Shown here piece by piece: positions 42,474-53,468 of a stretch of DNA of 64,000 bases. The DNA is from G963704535 sp963704535 (GTDB taxonomy: Bacteria > Chloroflexota > Chloroflexia > Chloroflexales > Roseiflexaceae): the NCBI GenBank assembly GCA_963704535.1, contig OY969916.1, forward strand, positions 3,720,001 to 3,784,000. The letters are read 5' to 3'. Below the pieces are notes generated by a model, which had not been told where the DNA came from, did not search any database, and saw only the letters and a program-made list of their open reading frames with translations. Position 1 is the stretch's first letter. Each line of letters opens with the position of its first letter. The position numbers were made by a program, and so were the translations under genes.

Positions 42474-44468
42474 ATGATCAAAGGATATCTCGGATCCCTG
42501 CTGGCTGTGCTCGCACTCGTCGCTGCGGCATTATGGGCCCCGGCCCCGGCTGCGGCGCAGAACCAGCCGCCGATCACCATCAATGTCCAGGTCGGCTATG
42601 ATGGCGTCTACCGCTTCGCCGAGTGGTTTCCCGTCGTGGTCAATATCGCCAATGATGGCCCGGATGTGCGCGGCGTGCTGGAGTGGAGCTTCCCCGGCCA
42701 GCACGACGAGTCCACCTTTCACCGCGCCATCGATCTGCCGCGTGGGTCGCGCAAGCGCGTCAGTATGGATGTGTTTGCGCGCGGGTTCCCGCGCAACGGC
42801 CAGGTGCGGCTGCTCGACGGCAACACTCCACTGATCGGCCAGGACGTCAACCTGGAGTCGGTTGACGATAGCCGGTTCCTGATTGGGGTGCTTAGTAGCG
42901 ACCCGGCGTTGCTGAACAGCCTGGAGGCGCTACAGATGCCCGGCTTGAGCGGCGCGATGGTGCTGCACCTGGACGCCGATACGCTGCCGGAGCGGGTCGT
43001 GGCGCTGCGCGGCATCAACGCGCTGTTTATCCACGACATCGATAGCTCCACCCTGACCGCCGCCCAGCGCGACACGCTGGTACAGTGGGTGACGCTGGGC
43101 GGGCAGTTGGTGTTCAGTGGCGGCCTCGGCGCCGAGAAGGCCGCTGCCGGCCTGGAAAACCTGCTGCCGGTCGAGATCTCCGGCGAGGTCGCCCAGGGCG
43201 ATCTCACAGCGCTAGAGGATTTCGCCGGGGCGCGCGAGGCACCACCGCCCGCCGCCGCGTTGAGCCAGGCACTCCCCCGCGCCGAGGCAGTAGCGTGGCC
43301 GCCCAACGCGCCGCTGCTATTCCACCAACAGCATGGCACTGGCACCGTTACCTTTAGCGCCTTCGACTTCGCCAGCCTGCGCGGCTGGACCGGCGAGCCG
43401 CTGCTGTGGGGCCAGGTGCTGGCCCCGATCACCACCTTCACACCCGGCGCCGGCGCGCGCCTGAACCAGGTCGATCTCATCCAGAATGTGATCCAGCTTC
43501 CGCTCACCCTGCCTTCGGCCGGGATACTGCTGTGCTTCCTGATCGCCTATATTCTGGTGATTGGCCCGCTCAACTACCTGCTTCTGCGGCGGATGCGCCG
43601 CCTGGAGTGGGCCTGGATGACTGTGCCGGCTGTGGTGCTACTCTTCGCCGCCGGCCTCTACCTCGTCGGTTTCGGGCTGCGCGGCGGGCGGTCACAGCTC
43701 AATCAGGCTGCGGTGGTGCAGGCGGTCGAGGGCGAGCAGCGCGGCTTTGTAACCACGTTCATCGGGCTGTTTTCGCCGCGGCGCTCCAGCTACACCCTGG
43801 GATTCCCGGCCGACACGCTGGTCAGCGAAACGCGTGGTTGGAATGATATGGCCGGCGACAGCACGCCGGTGGTCAACAGCGATGGCGGCGTCGAACTGCC
43901 CGATGTGCTGGTCGATGTCGGCTCGGTGCGCACCTTTATGGCCGAGGCTCCCATCGACATGCCGTTCGCCATCGAGAGCAACGTGCGGCAGGACGGCAAC
44001 AATATGCTGGTCGATATCCGCAATGTCGGCCAGAGCGCCCTTGAAGACGCGCTGATCGTGCGCGGCGATATGTTCGAGGCCCTTGGTACGATCGCGCCCG
44101 GCGCCAGCCACAGCGTAGGTGTTCGCCCGACCCAGCCGAACTTTCCCTGGGCGGCCACGGTATCCGATGATGAGACATTCAACCGGCAGCAGATCCTGGC
44201 GACGCTCTTCAATGGCGAGGCGTTTCGTTTTCGCGACACAGCCCAATCCAATAGCGGCATGAGGGAGCGCGGTACCTACCTGCTGGCCTGGGTTAGGCAG
44301 CCGGCGCTAGCGATTTACGTCAATGGGCAGGAGCAGCCGCATAGCGGGCTAACACTGTATGTGATCCGGCTGAAAGACTCGTCGTTACAGTTCCTGCCGC
44401 GTAACGCAATCCTAACACCGGCGCCGGTCGCATATCCTCCACCTGGCGTGGCAAGCCCGACGCCCTGA
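42474..44468 (+). CDS. Secreted or membrane-anchored protein of unknown function
   Basis: 664 residues. Signal peptide 1-28 (LLAVLALVAAALWAPAPAAA). Residues 30-330 are beta-rich, with 'FPVVVNIANDGPDVRGVLEW' (an Ig-like or CARDB-like start) and 'VQWVTLGGQLVFSGGLG', as in glutamine amidotransferase-like extracytoplasmic proteins. Two TM helices lie at about 345-365 and 385-402, with 'LLLRRMRRLEW' between them facing the cytoplasm. The C-terminal 260 residues are outside again and beta-rich. The closing Pro-rich tail ends in a TGATG overlap with tilS. Not identified further. Homologues often neighbour ABC-transporter or protease genes, but none are here. Confidence 0.7.
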   Translation: MIKGYLGSLLAVLALVAAALWAPAPAAAQNQPPITINVQVGYDGVYRFAEWFPVVVNIANDGPDVRGVLEWSFPGQHDESTFHRAIDLPRGSRKRVSMDVFARGFPRNGQVRLLDGNTPLIGQDVNLESVDDSRFLIGVLSSDPALLNSLEALQMPGLSGAMVLHLDADTLPERVVALRGINALFIHDIDSSTLTAAQRDTLVQWVTLGGQLVFSGGLGAEKAAAGLENLLPVEISGEVAQGDLTALEDFAGAREAPPPAAALSQALPRAEAVAWPPNAPLLFHQQHGTGTVTFSAFDFASLRGWTGEPLLWGQVLAPITTFTPGAGARLNQVDLIQNVIQLPLTLPSAGILLCFLIAYILVIGPLNYLLLRRMRRLEWAWMTVPAVVLLFAAGLYLVGFGLRGGRSQLNQAAVVQAVEGEQRGFVTTFIGLFSPRRSSYTLGFPADTLVSETRGWNDMAGDSTPVVNSDGGVELPDVLVDVGSVRTFMAEAPIDMPFAIESNVRQDGNNMLVDIRNVGQSALEDALIVRGDMFEALGTIAPGASHSVGVRPTQPNFPWAATVSDDETFNRQQILATLFNGEAFRFRDTAQSNSGMRERGTYLLAWVRQPALAIYVNGQEQPHSGLTLYVIRLKDSSLQFLPRNAILTPAPVAYPPPGVASPTP

Positions 44469-45979
44469 TGGCGCCCGCGCTCGCCGCCGCCGTTCGCGCG
44501 CTGATCGCCGCGCACCGGATGCTCCGGCCGGGCGCGGCGGTGGTCATCGCGGTATCCGGCGGACCGGACTCGCTGTGCCTGCTGCACGTCCTCGCCACGC
44601 TCCAAGACCAGCTTGGCATCACGCTCCATGTCGCACACCTCGATCACATGCTGCGCGGCGCGGAGTCGGCGGCGGAGGCCCGGTTTGTGGCCGACCAGGC
44701 GCGCCAGTGGGGCCTCCCGGCCACGGTCGCGGCGGTCGATGTGGGCGCGCTGGCCCACTCGCGCGGCGCCAACCTCCACGCCGCCGGGCGCGCGGCCCGC
44801 TATAGCTTCCTGGCCCAGGTCGCGCAGGCGGCCGGCGCGCAGGCCGTGGCCGTCGCGCACAACGCCGACGATCAGGCCGAGACCGTGCTGCTGCACCTGC
44901 TGCGCGGCGCTGGCCCGGAGGGGCTGCGCGGGATGCGGCCGGTGGTGGCGTGGGAGGAGTGGTCCAGAATTGAAAATGCAGAGTTGAGAATTGAAAATTG
45001 GACAGGTGAGCTTGACCATTCTCAATCCTCAATTCTCAATTCTCAATTTCCCAGCCTGATTCGCCCCCTGCTCACGACCCCCCGCTCGGCGATCGAGCAG
45101 TACTGTGCCGCGCAGGGGTTGGTGCCGCGGCGCGACCCGACCAACGCCGACCTTCACTACACTCGTAACCGCATCCGGCACGAACTACTGCCCAGCCTGA
45201 TCGAGTATAATCCCCATATCGTCGCGGCACTCGGACGCACCGCCGCCGTTTGTGCCGACGACGCGGCCCTGATTCAGGCTGCTCTGGACGCGGTCTGGCC
45301 GAAACTGGCCCGCGACCGCGCCGGCGCGGTCGATTTCGACGGCCCGATCTGGCGCGACCTGCACCCCTCGCTCCAGCGCGCGGCGCTCCGGCGAGCGCAT
45401 GCCAGGCTGGCGCCCGGCTCGACGCTGGGCCTGGAGCATGTCGAGCACGCGCGGGCGCTGGCCGGCGCCGGGGTGGGGAAGCGGGCGAGTCTGCCCGGCG
45501 GGGTGGCGCTCGTGACCGGCTACGACGGCTCGTTCTCGGTCGGCGCGCCGCCCAGAGCCGAAGGCCCGCAGCTCGCCGAGGAGCTGTTGCCGCTGCTGCT
45601 GCCGGGACGAAACGCGCTGGCGGGCGGCTGGAGGCTGGAGACGAAAATCACGCCGGCGCCGGCGCCGCAGCCGGCTACACACTGGGAGGTCTACCTTGAC
45701 CTTGACGCGCTCACCGCCCCGCTGGTCGCCCGACGGCGCCGGCCCGGCGATCGGTTGCGACCGGCCGGCGGTCCCGGCCACCGGCGAGTCCAGGACCTGC
45801 TGGTCGATGCGAAGGTGCCGCGGGAGCTGCGCGCCGCCTGGCCGCTGGTTGCCACGCCGGAGGCGATCGTCTGGGCTGTAGGGCTACGCGCCGCCGCAGA
45901 GTTCGTCGCCACGCCGGCCAGCAGGCGGGTGCTGCGGGTGCGGGTTCTGCCGCCGGACGACGCGACGACGGACCTATAA
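44468..45979 (+). CDS. tilS: tRNA(Ile)-lysidine synthetase
   Basis: 503 residues; the ATG overlaps the preceding stop by one base. The PP-loop 'VIAVSGGPDSLCLLHVLATL' binds ATP, 'VAHLDHMLRG' and 'VAVAHNADDQAETVLLHLLRG' are TilS-specific, and 'RRDPTNADLHYTRNRIRHELLP' is the second signature. A TilS C-terminal domain follows (RPGDRLRPAGGPGHRRVQDLL). It lysinylates C34 of the AUA-reading tRNA. At about residues 165-195 a 28-residue insert (RIENAELRIENW ... SSILNSQFP) is heptamer hairpin DNA read in frame. The TAA stop is contributed by the TIR of the MITE-like element that follows. Order tilS-hpt-ftsH is conserved in many bacteria. Confidence 0.93.
   Translation: MAPALAAAVRALIAAHRMLRPGAAVVIAVSGGPDSLCLLHVLATLQDQLGITLHVAHLDHMLRGAESAAEARFVADQARQWGLPATVAAVDVGALAHSRGANLHAAGRAARYSFLAQVAQAAGAQAVAVAHNADDQAETVLLHLLRGAGPEGLRGMRPVVAWEEWSRIENAELRIENWTGELDHSQSSILNSQFPSLIRPLLTTPRSAIEQYCAAQGLVPRRDPTNADLHYTRNRIRHELLPSLIEYNPHIVAALGRTAAVCADDAALIQAALDAVWPKLARDRAGAVDFDGPIWRDLHPSLQRAALRRAHARLAPGSTLGLEHVEHARALAGAGVGKRASLPGGVALVTGYDGSFSVGAPPRAEGPQLAEELLPLLLPGRNALAGGWRLETKITPAPAPQPATHWEVYLDLDALTAPLVARRRRPGDRLRPAGGPGHRRVQDLLVDAKVPRELRAAWPLVATPEAIVWAVGLRAAAEFVATPASRRVLRVRVLPPDDATTDL
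44965..45050. repeat. Inverted heptamer hairpin (gagaatt / aattctc) inside tilS
   Basis: Left arm 44966-45000 and right arm 45018-45050; 86 bp, open in the tilS frame, inserted between 'RPVVAWEEWS' and 'LIRPLLTTPR', which are contiguous in the family. Confidence 0.88.
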
Positions 45980-46066
45980 TGTTCCTAAATGAGTTGTAAA
46001 AGGGGGTGTGGGGGAAGCCCTCACAAAAATCCCTTCCCACTTTACGACCCTGATAGGAATGATATA
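45975..46066. repeat. MITE-like G-rich palindromic element (copy 2)
   Basis: TATAATGTTCCT at the left end and AGGAATGATATA at the right end; core gttgtaaaagggggtgtggg and its partial complement. The left end forms the stop codon of tilS. Confidence 0.85.
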
Positions 46067-46082
46067 TCGGGGATGAGTGAGT

Positions 46083-46143
46083 AGAGATTGGAGATTGGAT
46101 ATTGTGTTGCCCTAGACAATCTCCAATCTCCAATCTCCAATTC
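46083..46143. repeat. Inverted heptamer hairpin (ggagatt / aatctcc)
   Basis: Left arm 46084-46104, spacer, right arm 46117-46141, immediately upstream of hpt. Confidence 0.87.
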
Positions 46144-46159
46144 CTATGTGGAGCGGCCA

Positions 46160-46702
46160 ATGCATCACGATATCGACCACATCCTGATTTCATCCGAGCA
46201 GATCCAGGCCAAGGTACAGGAGATGGGCGAGCAGATCGCGCAGGACTACGCACCCCTGAGCGATCTGCTGCTGGTGGGCGTGCTGAAGGGCTGCATTATG
46301 TTCATGGTCGACCTGGCGCGTGCGATCCCGCTGTCACTGGCGATCGACTTCATCGCGACGTCAAGTTACGGCCACACCACCGAGTCGAGCGGCGTGGTAC
46401 GGCTCTTGAAGGATCTGGACACCGACATCACCGACCGCCACGTCCTGATAGTCGAGGACATCATCGACAGCGGCCTGACGCTGGACTACCTGCGCGGCCA
46501 ACTGCTGCGGCGCAACCCGGCCAGCCTGAAGATCTGCGCCCTGCTGAATAAGCCGGAGCGCCGCCTCGCCGATGTGTCGGTCGATTACCTGGGCTTCGAC
46601 ATCCCGAATGAGTTTGTCGTCGGCTACGGGCTGGACTACGGGGAGCACTACCGCAACCTGCCCTACATCGGGGTGCTGAAGCAGCAGGTGTACACCGGAT
46701 AG
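46160..46702 (+). CDS. hpt: Hypoxanthine phosphoribosyltransferase
   Basis: 180 residues; ATG 46160 with GTGGAG upstream. The PRPP-binding loop reads '[20 protein letters not shown]' (EDIIDSG). '[19 protein letters not shown]' contains the LKG peptide and 'FIATSSYG' the flexible loop. '[20 protein letters not shown]' binds the base. It salvages hypoxanthine or guanine. It lies between tilS and ftsH in the classical order. Confidence 0.96.
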   Translation: MHHDIDHILISSEQIQAKVQEMGEQIAQDYAPLSDLLLVGVLKGCIMFMVDLARAIPLSLAIDFIATSSYGHTTESSGVVRLLKDLDTDITDRHVLIVEDIIDSGLTLDYLRGQLLRRNPASLKICALLNKPERRLADVSVDYLGFDIPNEFVVGYGLDYGEHYRNLPYIGVLKQQVYTG

Positions 46703-46703
46703 T

Positions 46704-46777
46704 CCGTTCTGGGGAAAGGGGGGTTTGAGGGGGCAGCCCCTCAGTCTCCCCACTCACATTGTAAAGGAGAACAGCGC
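46704..46777. repeat. G-rich palindromic element
   Basis: ggggtttgagggggcagccc followed by ctcagtctcccc and 'attgtaaag', similar to the element at 6453-6523. The interval 46703-47009 otherwise holds the ftsH promoter and leader. Confidence 0.75.
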
Positions 46778-46873
46778 CTCTCGAAATCTTGTCTGACAAC
46801 AGACCAATGTTAGCGAAGCATTAGAGATTGCGAAAACTGTACAAGGATGTCGCTAATCTGTGATCTCGTCACC

Positions 46874-46903
46874 TTGTCGAAGGCCGTCGCCGTTTGGTAT
46901 AAT
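46874..46903 (+). promoter_or_regulatory. Promoter of ftsH
   Basis: TTGTCG (46874-46879), 18 bp, TATAAT (46898-46903) with an extended TGG just before the -10. The leader to the ATG at 47010 is about 100 nt. Confidence 0.6.
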
Positions 46904-47009
46904 GCCGCTATAACAACCGTTCGCCTGAAGGCTCATCCTCTTTCCATTACAACCACGCCTTTAGCTTAATCGAGGAGCCTGGCTCCTGAGAAGGGAGCGA
47001 TTCACGACC

Positions 47010-48928
<1,919 letters not shown>

Positions 48929-48978
48929 AACGCGGAAGCGCGGAACGGCGGAAGCGACGGAACCGAAAGAACGGAATC

Positions 48979-49019
48979 ACGGAAGGGGTGGCGATGCGCC
49001 ACCCCTTCCGTTTTTATTT
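48979..49019 (+). terminator. Rho-independent terminator of ftsH
   Basis: A perfect 15-bp stem (ACGGAAGGGGTGGCG, loop ATG, complement) followed by TTTTTATTTT. It lies 50 bp after the ftsH stop, behind a run of imperfect cggaagcg units. Confidence 0.9.
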
Positions 49020-49025
49020 TCAAAA

Positions 49026-49115
49026 CCTGTAGGGCCGGCCCTCCGTGGCGGCCCCATCCACGCATCACGTTTCACGCTTCACGCTTCACGTTTCATGCAT
49101 CACGCCTCACGCCTC
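49026..49115. repeat. Palindromic unit plus cgtttca/cgcttca heptamers
   Basis: 'ctgtagggccggccctccgt' (49027-49046), identical to 18042-18061, then seven to eight tcacgct/tcacgtt heptamers (49063-49110). Confidence 0.85.
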
Positions 49116-49135
49116 GGTCCCTTCCCCGCCCGGTA

Positions 49136-49144
49136 TGGTATAAT
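49136..49144 (+). promoter_or_regulatory. Extended -10 promoter of yebC-ruvC
   Basis: TGG-TATAAT (49136-49144), 37 bp before the yebC start. No -35 is recognisable, as usual for extended -10 promoters. Confidence 0.55.
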
Positions 49145-49181
49145 AGTCGCCACCAGAACACAGCGATCAGGAGGTTCGTGT

Positions 49182-49943
49182 ATGTCCGGCCACTCAAAAT
49201 GGCACTCGATTCGCCGCTCCAAAGGCATTCTCGACCAGCGGCGCGGCCAGCTCTTCACCAAGCTGGCGCGCGATATCACGATCGCGGCGCGCGAGGGCGG
49301 CAGCGGTGACCCCGACTCGAACTTCCGCCTGCGCATCGCCGTGGATAAAGCCAAGGGCAGTAATATGCCGGCCGACAACATCCAGCGGGCGATCGACCGC
49401 GGGCTGGGCAAGGGTGGCGAGTTGGCGCTTGAGGAGATCTACTACGAGGGCTACGCCCCCGGCGGGATCGCGATCCTGATCGAGACGGCCACCGACAACC
49501 GCAACCGCACCAATGCCGAGGTCCGCGCGACGCTGACCAAGGCCGGCGGTAGCCCCGGCGAGCCTGGCTCGGTCGGCTGGTTGTTCGAGCAGAAGGGGCT
49601 GATCACGATCGATCTGACCGCTAAGTCGCTCGACCCGGAGGAACTCATGCTCCAGGCGATCGACGCTGGCGCCGACGATGTCGAGGTCGGCGAGGATACG
49701 CTCGAGATCTATACCGACTTCAAGCAGTTCGCGGCGGTGCGCCAGAAGCTGCTGGCGGCCGGCCTGGCGCTCAGCGGGGCCGAGAAGATCATGCTGCCCA
49801 AGACCACGATCAAGTCCGAGGGGAAAGAGGCCCTCCAGGCCATGCGGCTGATGGAGAAGCTTGAGGACCTCGACGACGTTCAGAAGGTCTACAGCAACCT
49901 AGACGTCAGCGAGGAGCTGGCGGAGCAGTTCGCCAACGAATGA
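49182..49943 (+). CDS. YebC/PmpR family protein
   Basis: 253 residues; ATG 49182 after CAGGAGG. It begins with the invariant '[20 protein letters not shown]', followed by '[16 protein letters not shown]', '[19 protein letters not shown]' and '[19 protein letters not shown]'. YebC proteins have been described as transcriptional regulators or as translation factors relieving ribosome stalling at proline runs. Length is typical. Its TGA overlaps the ruvC ATG (ATGA), as in many genomes. Confidence 0.95.
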   Translation: MSGHSKWHSIRRSKGILDQRRGQLFTKLARDITIAAREGGSGDPDSNFRLRIAVDKAKGSNMPADNIQRAIDRGLGKGGELALEEIYYEGYAPGGIAILIETATDNRNRTNAEVRATLTKAGGSPGEPGSVGWLFEQKGLITIDLTAKSLDPEELMLQAIDAGADDVEVGEDTLEIYTDFKQFAAVRQKLLAAGLALSGAEKIMLPKTTIKSEGKEALQAMRLMEKLEDLDDVQKVYSNLDVSEELAEQFANE

Positions 49944-50434
49944 GAACGATTGGCATTGACCCCGGCACCGCGATCATGGGCTGGGGGATCGTGGACGAGG
50001 CCCGCGGGACGCTGAGCCTGGTGGCGTATGGGGCGCTGACGACCCCGGCCGGTATGGCGGCGCCCGACCGGCTGGTTATCCTCTACGATGGGCTCCAGGC
50101 GCTGCTGCGTGAGCACCGGCCCGAGACGGGGGCGGTCGAGGAGCTGTTCTTCGGCAAGAACGTCAACACGGCGATCGGCGTGGGGCAGGCGCGCGGCGTG
50201 GCGCTGCTGGCGCTGGCCCAGGCCGGCCTCCCCATCCACGAGTACAAGCCCACGCAGGTCAAGCAGGCGGTGGCCGGCTATGGCGGGGCCGACAAGCAGC
50301 AGATGCAGGAGATGGTCAGGCTGACGCTGCGGCTCTCGGCCATCCCCAAGCCCGACGACGCCGCCGACGCGGTGGCGGTCGCGATCTGCCACATCTACAA
50401 TGCGCCGATGCTGCGGAAGATCGCCGGGCGCTAG
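49940..50434 (+). CDS. ruvC: Holliday junction resolvase RuvC
   Basis: 164 residues. The four acidic residues of the DEDD nuclease are found in '[20 protein letters not shown]' (Asp-7), '[20 protein letters not shown]' (Glu-Glu) and '[16 protein letters not shown]' (Asp pair). '[20 protein letters not shown]' is the DNA-binding loop. It cleaves Holliday junctions during recombination. No ruvA or ruvB follow here. Confidence 0.95.
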   Translation: MRTIGIDPGTAIMGWGIVDEARGTLSLVAYGALTTPAGMAAPDRLVILYDGLQALLREHRPETGAVEELFFGKNVNTAIGVGQARGVALLALAQAGLPIHEYKPTQVKQAVAGYGGADKQQMQEMVRLTLRLSAIPKPDDAADAVAVAICHIYNAPMLRKIAGR

Positions 50435-50507
50435 TGGCCGGAACCTCTTTTGATCCACGAAGTTCGCGAAGGCCGCGAAGACCACGAAGCTTCTTATAAA
50501 TTGACAA

Positions 50508-51880
50508 TCAAACCGGCTCTGATTTCCAGGTCTGGTCCTCGACGCGCAGGAGCGCCGGGTTGAGCAATTGCGCCGCGCCGCACGCCACCAGCAGCGCCCC
50601 CAGGACGGCCGCCACCACGCCAGGGTGGAACGCCCCGCCGCTCCAGCCCGCCAGCGCGGTGCCCAGCGGCCACGAGCACTGCGCGATCAGCCGGCGACCG
50701 CGAAGACCCGCCCCTGGAGTTCACGCGGCGTCTGGCGCTGCCAGATCGCCTGCGAGTGCGCGTTCAGGATGGGGTTCATGGCCTCGAAGATGAACGCCAT
50801 CGCCAGCGTGAGCGGGAGCAGCGCCGAGAGGCCAAAGGCCAACTGCGCGCCGCCGGCGATCATCAGCGGCACCACCACCCCGTAGACGCGCCCGGACCTG
50901 AGCCCACCCCACGCGCTGATCGCGACCCCGCCGAGCACGCCGCCAATGCTGCCGGCCGAGATCAGCAGCGCCAACGCCGCCTCAAAGGTGAACCCGCGCG
51001 CCGCCCAATCACCCGCCAGGTGGTACTTGACCAGCAGCGGCTGCAAGACGACGATCGGCGCGGTGACGAAGTTGTATACGGCGACGGTGCCGAGCAGCCA
51101 TAGCAGCGGCCCGCGCCGCCGGATGTAGCGCGCCCCCTGCCGTACATCGGCCCAGATGCTCTGCCCCGGCACGCCGGCGCGGCGATCGGTTCGTTGCGGC
51201 GATGGGATGCAGAGCTTGGGCAAAACGGCGGCTGCAAGCAAAAAGGTCAGCGCGTCGGCGGCGATCGCCAGCATAGTGCCGTCGGCAAGCCGGGCGAGCA
51301 GCGCGCCCCCGGCGCCCGGCACGGCCCCTTGGCGCGCCAGGGCCGGTAGCACGATCAGCCCGGCCGCCAGGCCAGGGGCCAGGATGCCAGAGAGCGAGAG
51401 CATGGTCTGCATCATGCCGTTGGCGCGCGGCAGCAGGTGCTCGGGCACCAGCATGGCGTAGGAGGTGTTCAGCGCGGCGCTGTGGAATGAGTTGCAGGTG
51501 AACAGGAGCGCCGTGAGCAGCAGTAGCGGCCAGAGCGTCAGGGTGTGGGTCGCCAGCAGCGCCAGCAGCACCAGGCTGACGGCGCCGCTGGCCAGGTTGG
51601 CCCAGATCATGGTCTGCCGTCGGTCGTGGCGGTCGGCCCAGGCGCCGGCCAGCGGCGCCCCGAAGATCATGGGCAGCGCGCCGGCCAGGCTCAGCGCCGA
51701 GAGCGCGAACGCCAGCTCGGCGCGCTGCTCGGGGCGCGGGTACAGCGCCTGGGTCAGCCAGATGTTGACGGCGAAGAAGGTCAGCGCGCTGCCGAACAGC
51801 GAGAGCGATTGCGTACACCACATCACGACGAAGGTTCGCCAGCCGTCCGCCGGCGGGTTGTAGCGGATGGCGTCGATCAT
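50508..51880 (-). CDS. MFS transporter, one frameshift near the C-terminus
   Basis: About 457 residues; ATG 51880 preceded by GGAGGT on the minus strand. The upstream open extension is not family-like. About 11-12 hydrophobic segments are present, with 'LAGALPMIFGAPLAGAWADR' plus 'HDRRQTMIWANL' forming the MFS loop 2-3 signature (G-x3-D-R). The C-terminal end has the motif 'RQTPRELQGRVFAV'. One base is missing at about 50692-50697: restoring it continues the chain as 'RLIAQCSWPLGTALAGWSGG' and on to 'TWKSEPV' at 50508. It resembles MFS_3/enterobactin-exporter-type permeases. Substrate unknown. Confidence 0.82.
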
Positions 51881-52046
51881 TGGTACCTCCGGCCGCTTGC
51901 CATAGAGGTCATAAATGTAGGGAATAGAATACGGATCAGACGGATCGAACCGATGTTGACGGATGAGGAAAAAGAAGTCATCCGTGGATAGCCGCTCCAT
52001 CCGTAGCATCCGTGTTCGATGGCCCACGATCTCCTGTGGAACTGCA

Positions 52047-53282
52047 CTAGGCGCCGGTGAGCAGCGCATTGATATTCGGGGCGACCCGCGCGTAGGCGGC
52101 CGAGGCGGTCTGCTGGCCCTGGAAGACCGGGATGAGCGCGTCGTTGACCATCACGGCGATCTCGGGCCACTGCTCGACTTGCGGCAGCGTCCGGCCGTGC
52201 TGGAGCGCCGCCATGATCGCGTCCGACCCGGAGACCTGGCTGGGGCGCGCCGAGGCCGAGCGCAGGGCCGGCGCGGCGAAGGGCAGGATGCTTTCCTTGA
52301 TCTTGTTGCCCTCGGGGCCGACGCTCCAGGCCGCGAAGGCCAGCGCCGCGTCTTTGTTGACGGTCTTGGCGCTCACGGCCAGGCCGGAGACGCTGAGTGG
52401 GCTAGCCGGGGTGACGCCGGTCGGGAGCGGGGCGATCGCCCACTTGAACGGCAGCTTGGCGTCGAGCAGGCTGGCGGCCAGGCTGCTCGACGCCGGCAGC
52501 ATGGCGACCTGCTGGTCCATGAAGAGCTTGACCGGGTCCGGCCCGTTGACCAGCGGCGGGGGCGGTGCGACCTTGTGGATGTCGACCATGTCGGCGGCGA
52601 ACTGGACGCCGGCCGCCGCTTCGGGGCGGTCGAGCAGCGTTTGCTTGCCGTCGGCCGAGATCAGCTCACCGCCGTTGCCCCAGACCATCGCGCCCCAGGT
52701 GCCCAGAGCGGTGCCATAGCGGGTTTGCCCACCCGACGTAACGGTCAGCTTCTTGGCGTTTTCGAGCCAGTCATCCCAGGTCCAGCCGGGGGCAGGGGGC
52801 ACGAGGCCGCTCGCCGCGAATAGGTCCTGATTGTAAAACATGACCTGCGGCATGACGTCGGCGGGCAGGCCGTAGAGCGCGCCGCCGCGGGTCCAGACGT
52901 CGAGCGCCGCGTCCTGGAAGTCGTCGTTTTTGAGTTGGGTGCTGCCGAGCAATGGCTGGAGGTCGAGCACGGCGCTGCGGTTGATCAGCGCGGGGAGCTG
53001 GGTGTCGACGCTGACGAACAGGTCCGGCGCTCCGCTTTCCAGCCGGGTGAGGAGCTGCTGGGCGTAATCCTGCGCCGGCAGCGGCAGGGCCTGGATGCGA
53101 ACCTGCGGATTGGCGGCGGTGTAGGCTTTGATCAGCTCGGCGGCGGCGGCGCTGTTCGCGGGGTCGTCGGGGTAGGCGTAGGTCAACGTGACCTGCTGGG
53201 ATGCGGGCGCCCCGCCGCACGCGCCGAGGAGCGCGGCCACCAGCAATACTGCCAGGACACGGAAAAAGGACTGAACTCGCAT
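52047..53282 (-). CDS. Orphan ABC-type sugar-binding lipoprotein
   Basis: 411 residues. The lipoprotein signal has lipobox LLGAC (residues 18-22). The mature part is a type 1 extracellular solute-binding protein: 'LTYAYPDDPANSAAAAELIK', 'PQVRIQALPLPAQDYAQQLL', 'GLPADVMPQVMFYNQDLFAA', and 'TWDDWLENAKKLT' where sugar-binding proteins read 'pPkTWdEl...akkLt'. No permease or ATPase genes flank it, so its transporter is encoded elsewhere or lost. The MFS gene downstream runs in the same orientation. Confidence 0.88.
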   Translation of the reverse strand: MRVQSFFRVLAVLLVAALLGACGGAPASQQVTLTYAYPDDPANSAAAAELIKAYTAANPQVRIQALPLPAQDYAQQLLTRLESGAPDLFVSVDTQLPALINRSAVLDLQPLLGSTQLKNDDFQDAALDVWTRGGALYGLPADVMPQVMFYNQDLFAASGLVPPAPGWTWDDWLENAKKLTVTSGGQTRYGTALGTWGAMVWGNGGELISADGKQTLLDRPEAAAGVQFAADMVDIHKVAPPPPLVNGPDPVKLFMDQQVAMLPASSSLAASLLDAKLPFKWAIAPLPTGVTPASPLSVSGLAVSAKTVNKDAALAFAAWSVGPEGNKIKESILPFAAPALRSASARPSQVSGSDAIMAALQHGRTLPQVEQWPEIAVMVNDALIPVFQGQQTASAAYARVAPNINALLTGA

Positions 53283-53314
53283 CGTCGTTCTCCTTGTGAG
53301 GATATGGTTTCCAT

Positions 53315-53374
53315 TGTGTTACGTGTTGCGTGTTGCGTGAACCGGCGCACGCAACACGCAACACGTAACACGTA
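53315..53374. repeat. Inverted heptamer hairpin (cgtgttg / cgcaaca)
   Basis: Left arm 53316-53339, 6-base loop, right arm 53346-53374; between the divergent-facing ends of the binding-protein and regulator genes. Confidence 0.88.
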
Positions 53375-53468
53375 AGATAGACCCTTTAATGTAGTATCAG
53401 TATATGGGCGGGGTATCGTGTGAGTGTCGAATGGGGGGAGATTGGGGCGAACCAGGACGACATTCTTT

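Noticed and set aside
52047..53282. Complete sugar ABC transporter operon
   Set aside because: Only the binding protein is present; the neighbours are an MFS permease and a regulator in the same orientation without ABC motifs.
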